NCBI GenBank assembly: GCA_041913505.1 | Contig: JAYSFC010000098.1 | Location: forward strand, 1 to 14,649 | DNA from: JAYSFC01 sp041913505 | Lineage (GTDB): Bacteria > Pseudomonadota > Gammaproteobacteria > Burkholderiales > Burkholderiaceae_C | Reading direction: 5' to 3' | DNA: 14,649 nucleotides | Shown: positions 11,592-14,649 of the stretch, piece after piece | Position numbering within the stretch: the first letter of the stretch is position 1 | Layout of the letters: the number at the start of each line of letters is the position of its first letter | The notes under the pieces: generated by a model | Told to the model about the DNA's origin: nothing | What the model saw: only the letters and a program-made list of their open reading frames with translations | Database searches by the model: none | Made by a program: the position numbers and the translations under genes

Positions 11592-12112
11592 TGGAAGAAC
11601 CTCCAGACCGCGATCACGAGCAGCGTGCAGAACGCGGCCACGAAGTCGTCGAACAGGATGCCCCAACCGCCGCGCCAGCCGAAGCCCTTGAACAACTGGT
11701 CGGCCCAGCCCACGGGGCCGGGCTTGGCGGCGTCGAAGAAGCGGAACAGCGCGAAGGCCGCCACCTGCCCCCACAGCCCCATGGGCATGGCCAGCCACAG
11801 CACGAGCCAGAAGGCCACGACCTCGTCCCAGACGATGCAGCCGGGGTCTGCCACGCCCAGATGGCGCGCGGTGACAGTGCAAGCCCACCAGCCCAGCGGG
11901 ATCGACGCCGCGATCACGAGCCCGATGCCCAGCGGCAGCAGCCACAGCTGCAGCATGAGGAACGTGATCCACGCCCAGAGCGTGCCCACCGTGCCCGGCG
12001 CCGCGGGCGAGAGCCCGCTGCCAAAACCCAGCGCGACGAGGTGGGCCGGGTGGGCGAGCAAGAAGGCGCGCGTGGCGCGGCGTGGCGCGGAGGGGGGGGA
12101 GTGTTCGGGCAT
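11588..12112 (-). CDS. pgpA: Phosphatidylglycerophosphatase A
   Basis: PgpA removes the phosphate from phosphatidylglycerophosphate to give phosphatidylglycerol at the inner membrane. The 174-residue protein has the family signature GFGSGLSPAAPGTVGTL (29-45), the acidic VWDEVVAFW motif (94-102) and FFDAAKPGPVGWADQL (125-140), followed by GGWGILFDDFVAA (148-160) with the paired aspartates. Hydrophobic segments at about 47-75, 98-124 and 156-172 fit membrane helices. The frame is open back to 12250, inside the upstream permease gene, but the ATG at 12112 begins a normal-length PgpA. The first 15 codons are unusual: they contain a run of eight C residues and a tandem 10-base repeat, described separately. 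The stop overlaps the pncC start. thiL, often upstream of pgpA, is replaced here by an ABC-2 permease 44 bases away. Confidence 0.93.
   Translation of the reverse strand: MPEHSPPSAPRRATRAFLLAHPAHLVALGFGSGLSPAAPGTVGTLWAWITFLMLQLWLLPLGIGLVIAASIPLGWWACTVTARHLGVADPGCIVWDEVVAFWLVLWLAMPMGLWGQVAAFALFRFFDAAKPGPVGWADQLFKGFGWRGGWGILFDDFVAAFCTLLVIAVWRFFQ
11600..11604 (-). promoter_or_regulatory. Ribosome-binding site that fixes the pncC start
   Basis: GGAGG on the minus strand, inside the last codons of pgpA, lies 8 bases before the ATG at 11591. It supports this start over the long upstream extension of the frame. Confidence 0.8.
12071..12099. repeat. Tandem 10-base repeat next to a G8/C8 run at the start of pgpA
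   Basis: CGTGGCGCGG occurs twice head to tail (12071-12080, 12081-12090), followed by an A and eight G residues (12092-12099). All of it lies in codons 5-14 of pgpA, read on the minus strand. Neither unit length is a multiple of three, so a slippage event would shift the frame. Confidence 0.85.
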
Positions 12113-12156
12113 AAACCCAGCGAGCGTACCTGATCCTGTGGCGGGGGCGGAGCGGC

Positions 12157-13284
12157 TCAGGCCATCTGGCTGAGCGCCCTGCGAAAGCGCGCGAGCGACA
12201 GGAAGAAGAGCACGGAGCCGATGGCCAGGAGCGCGAGGAACTGCGGCCACACCACGTCGAGGCCGGCGCCCCGATACAGGATGGCCTGGCCCAGCTCGAC
12301 GAAGTGCGTGGTGGGCGCGGCGAGCATGAGGTCCTGCACGAGCTGCGGCATGCTCTCGCGCGGTGTGGAGCCGCCCGAGAGCAGTTCCAGCGGGATCAGC
12401 GTGAGGACCATGAGCAGGCCGAACTGCGGCATGCTGCGCGCGATCGTCGCCATGAAGATGCCCATGGACGTGGTGGCGAACAAGTGCAGCGCCGCCCCGC
12501 AGAGGAACAGCCCGAGCGAGCCGCCGATAGGCACGCGCAGCAGCCCCTGCACGACGAAGACCAGCGACGCGGCGGCGGCCAGCAGCACCACCAGCGCCAT
12601 GGACCAGACCTTGGCGAGCATGATCTCGGTGGGCGTTACGGGCATGACGAGCAGGTGCTCGATGGTGCCGTGCTCGCGCTCGCGGATCAGCGCGGCGCCC
12701 GTGAGGATGATGGAGAGCATCGTCACGTTGTTGATGATCTCCATGAGGCTGCCGAACCAGGCTTTCTCCTGTGCGGGGTTGAAGCGCATGCGTGCCGCCA
12801 GGTCCACGGGCAGTGCCTGGCTGCCGCGGTAGCGCTGCACGAATTCGGTGACCTCGGCCATCACGATCTGCTGCACGTAGGCGTTGCCGCTAAAGGCCTG
12901 GCTCATGCGCGTGGCGTCCACATTGAGCTGGACCTCGGCGTGGCGGCGCGCAAGCACGTCGCGCTGAAAGTGGGGCGGAATGTCGAGTACGAAGGTGTAG
13001 CGGCCTGCGTCCATGCCCCGGTCCATCTCGCTCGCGGAAATCAGCACGGGCGTGTTGAACTGCGGCGGGTAGAAAGCCGAGATGATGCGCTGCGACAGCG
13101 GTGAATCGTCCTCGTCGACGATGGCGATGGGCGCGTTGTGCAGCGTGTCGGGCATGGCCGTCGCGGCCGTGTAGACCCCGGCCGTGAACACGTAGACGAT
13201 GAGCACGAGCATCATCGGGTCGCGCAGCAGGCTCCAGAGCTCTTTGACGCCCAGGCGGAAGATGTTGAGCAGATGGCGGCGCAT
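12157..13284 (-). CDS. yhhJ: ABC-2 type permease, YhhJ-like
   Basis: A 375-residue membrane subunit of an ABC exporter. A first helix at about 24-42 is followed by a large periplasmic domain (about 45-180) and then about five helices near 184-201, 224-246, 256-278, 286-303 and 346-366. The cytoplasmic coupling stretch REREHGTIEHLLVMPVTPTE (201-220) is the hallmark of this ABC-2 subfamily and matches E. coli YhhJ. The partner ATPase is the RbbA-like gene just upstream, whose stop lies one base before this start. The E. coli counterpart set is yhiI (HlyD-like adaptor), rbbA and yhhJ. The substrate is not known from sequence. pgpA follows 44 bases after the stop, so it may be cotranscribed. Confidence 0.9.
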   Translation of the reverse strand: MRRHLLNIFRLGVKELWSLLRDPMMLVLIVYVFTAGVYTAATAMPDTLHNAPIAIVDEDDSPLSQRIISAFYPPQFNTPVLISASEMDRGMDAGRYTFVLDIPPHFQRDVLARRHAEVQLNVDATRMSQAFSGNAYVQQIVMAEVTEFVQRYRGSQALPVDLAARMRFNPAQEKAWFGSLMEIINNVTMLSIILTGAALIREREHGTIEHLLVMPVTPTEIMLAKVWSMALVVLLAAAASLVFVVQGLLRVPIGGSLGLFLCGAALHLFATTSMGIFMATIARSMPQFGLLMVLTLIPLELLSGGSTPRESMPQLVQDLMLAAPTTHFVELGQAILYRGAGLDVVWPQFLALLAIGSVLFFLSLARFRRALSQMA

Positions 13285-13285
13285 G

Positions 13286-14649
13286 TCAGCGGTCCTGCTT
13301 CTTGAGCAGCGCGATGGCGCCGCCCATCACCACGGGCACCGACAGCAGCAGCGGCACGAGCGCCTCCTGCAGGTCGGGCAGGCCCAGGCCCTTGCTGAAC
13401 ACGCCCCGGCTGATGGCGAACATGAACGTGGCCGGGTAGACGCTGCCGATCCAGCGCCCCGCGCCCTCGAGCGATGAGACGGGGTCGATGAGGCCCGAAA
13501 ACTGGATCGCCGGGATCAGCGTGCCGATCATCGCGAAAAACATGGCGGCGATCTGGCTGCGCGTGACGGCGCTGGCGAGCAACCCCATGCCCGTGGCCGT
13601 CACGCTGAAGACGAAGGCAGCGAGCAGCAGTGCAGGGTAGCTGCCCGTGACGGGCACACCGAACACCGTCACGGCCAGCAGGCTCATGAGCAGGAAGTTG
13701 AGCACGGCCAGCGCCACGTAGGGCAGTTGCTTGCCCAGCAGGAACTCGGTGCGGGTCACGGGCGTGACGTAGAGGTTGAGGATGGAGCCCATCTCCTTCT
13801 CGCGCACCACGGCCAGCGCCGTGAGCATGGCGGGCAGCATGAGCAGCAGCAGCGGAATGACGGCGGGCACCATGGCCGGCAGGCTGCGCACGTCGGGGTT
13901 GTAGCGGTAGCGGGTCTGGATGGAGGCGCTGCTACCGAGGGTAAGCCCCGTGCGCTCGCGGATCTGGGCCATCAGCCACTGCTGGTGCATGCCCTGCACA
14001 TAGCCGTTCACGGTTTCGGCCCGCACGGGCATCGCGCCGTCGATCCAGGCGCCCACCTGCACGGGCTGGCCGCGCAGCACGTCGCGCCCGAAGCCGGGCG
14101 GGATCTCGATGGCGAGCGAAAGCTCGCCGCTGCGCATGCGGCGGTCGAGGTCCGCGTAGTCGGTGATCGGCCGGTGCTCGATGAAGTAGCGCGAGCCGGC
14201 GAGGTCGCGCGTGTAGCTCTGGCTCAGCGTGCTCTGGTCGCGGTCCAGCACTGCGAAGCGCAGGTTCTCCACGTCGAGGTTGATGCCGTAGCCGATCACG
14301 AACATCAGGATCAGCGAGCCGGCGAGCGCGAGCGTGGCGCGCACCGGGTCGCGCCGCAGCTCCAGCGACTCTCGCCACATGTAGCTGAACATGCGCTGCA
14401 GGCTGAAGCGGCGGCGCTGCGGCGCTGCTGGCGGGGCCGCAGGGGCGGCTTCGGTGGCGGCCGTGGCATCGCCCGCGGCCACGGGTGTGCCGCCGCCCGC
14501 CTCCACGAGGTAGCCGATGAATGCCTCCTCGAGCGTGTGCGCGGCGCGCTTGGCTACGAGGGCCGCCGGGGTGTCGCTGTCCAGCACCTTGCCCGCATGC
14601 ATGAGCGAGATGCGGTCGCAGCGCTCGGCCTCGTTCATGAAGTGGGTCG
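13286..14649 (-). CDS. rbbA: RbbA-like fused ABC ATPase/permease, 3' part
   Basis: RbbA (YhiH) carries two ABC ATPase domains fused to an ABC-2 permease; in E. coli it binds ribosomes and stimulates ATP-dependent steps, while its permease half implies export. Only the last 453 residues or so are here. The frame enters from the right edge reading THFMNEAERCDRISLMHAGK, the switch-histidine region of the second ATPase, so the ATG at 14638 is internal. An Ala/Pro/Gly linker (about 47-75 after that ATG) leads to the permease: a first helix at about 102-120, a periplasmic domain about 121-250, then helices near 256-277, 305-327, 335-356, 362-382 and 428-446. The coupling stretch VVREKEMGSILNLYVTPVTR (277-296) is characteristic of RbbA. 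The stop is one base before the yhhJ-like start. Confidence 0.92.
   Translation of the reverse strand, partial: THFMNEAERCDRISLMHAGKVLDSDTPAALVAKRAAHTLEEAFIGYLVEAGGGTPVAAGDATAATEAAPAAPPAAPQRRRFSLQRMFSYMWRESLELRRDPVRATLALAGSLILMFVIGYGINLDVENLRFAVLDRDQSTLSQSYTRDLAGSRYFIEHRPITDYADLDRRMRSGELSLAIEIPPGFGRDVLRGQPVQVGAWIDGAMPVRAETVNGYVQGMHQQWLMAQIRERTGLTLGSSASIQTRYRYNPDVRSLPAMVPAVIPLLLLMLPAMLTALAVVREKEMGSILNLYVTPVTRTEFLLGKQLPYVALAVLNFLLMSLLAVTVFGVPVTGSYPALLLAAFVFSVTATGMGLLASAVTRSQIAAMFFAMIGTLIPAIQFSGLIDPVSSLEGAGRWIGSVYPATFMFAISRGVFSKGLGLPDLQEALVPLLLSVPVVMGGAIALLKKQDR

Noticed and set aside
11576..13104. Plus-strand frames (11576-12133, 11583-12173, 12221-12832, 12304-13104) opposite pgpA and the permease gene
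   Set aside because: All lie antisense to genes with clear family motifs and show no motif of their own.
1..14649. CRISPR arrays, tRNA or rRNA genes, insertion sequences, prophage genes
   Set aside because: I saw no regularly spaced repeats, no tRNA-like cloverleaf sequence in the short intergenic gaps, and no transposase, integrase or phage-type protein in any frame.

Overview
The window looks like chromosomal core DNA from a betaproteobacterium, most likely a member of the Burkholderiales close to Comamonadaceae such as Acidovorax or Alicycliphilus. Evidence for this is the very high GC content with long open shadow frames on the opposite strand, GGCTACAnT-type -10 boxes, the gene orders argS - SPOR protein - dsbA and lptA - lptB - rpoN, and intergenic and intragenic palindromic repeats that resemble, from memory, families seen in that group. 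No phage, plasmid, insertion sequence, CRISPR array, tRNA or rRNA was found. Genes are packed closely. The longest gene-free stretches are only 149 bases (7616-7764) and 163 bases (10055-10217).

Layout. Positions 1-2603 (+) hold the 3' part of argS, an FtsN-like SPOR-domain protein and the periplasmic oxidase dsbA, closed by a terminator at 2635-2656. A new transcription unit starts at once with a promoter at 2684-2692 and runs lptA, lptB, rpoN to 5759. It joins part of the lipopolysaccharide export machine to sigma-54, and a repeat-like hairpin fills the leader of rpoN. A convergent chemoreceptor gene (5780-7615, -) follows. Its periplasmic domain carries all seven residues, at the spacing I recall, of the amino-acid-binding dCache motif. 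Divergent from it is a THUMP-domain RNA methyltransferase, translationally coupled by ATGA to a PIN-domain protein, ending at 9578. A RidA-family gene on the minus strand meets it tail to tail within one CTAG.

Positions 10218-11027 (+) encode a YecA/UPF0149-type protein with a SEC-C zinc motif. The rest is one minus-strand run, read from the right edge leftwards: the 3' part of rbbA (fused ABC ATPase and permease), a YhhJ-like ABC-2 permease, pgpA (phospholipid synthesis) and pncC (NMN amidohydrolase family).

Most genes serve the envelope (SPOR, DsbA, LptA, LptB, PgpA, RbbA/YhhJ) or RNA and translation (ArgS, the RNA methyltransferase, possibly the PIN protein). I found no convincing new multi-gene system. 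The points most worth checking are the predicted amino-acid receptor, the AT-rich palindromic element inside the methyltransferase gene with a possible decayed relative in pncC, the repeat-filled rpoN leader, and the orphan PIN protein coupled to an RNA methyltransferase.
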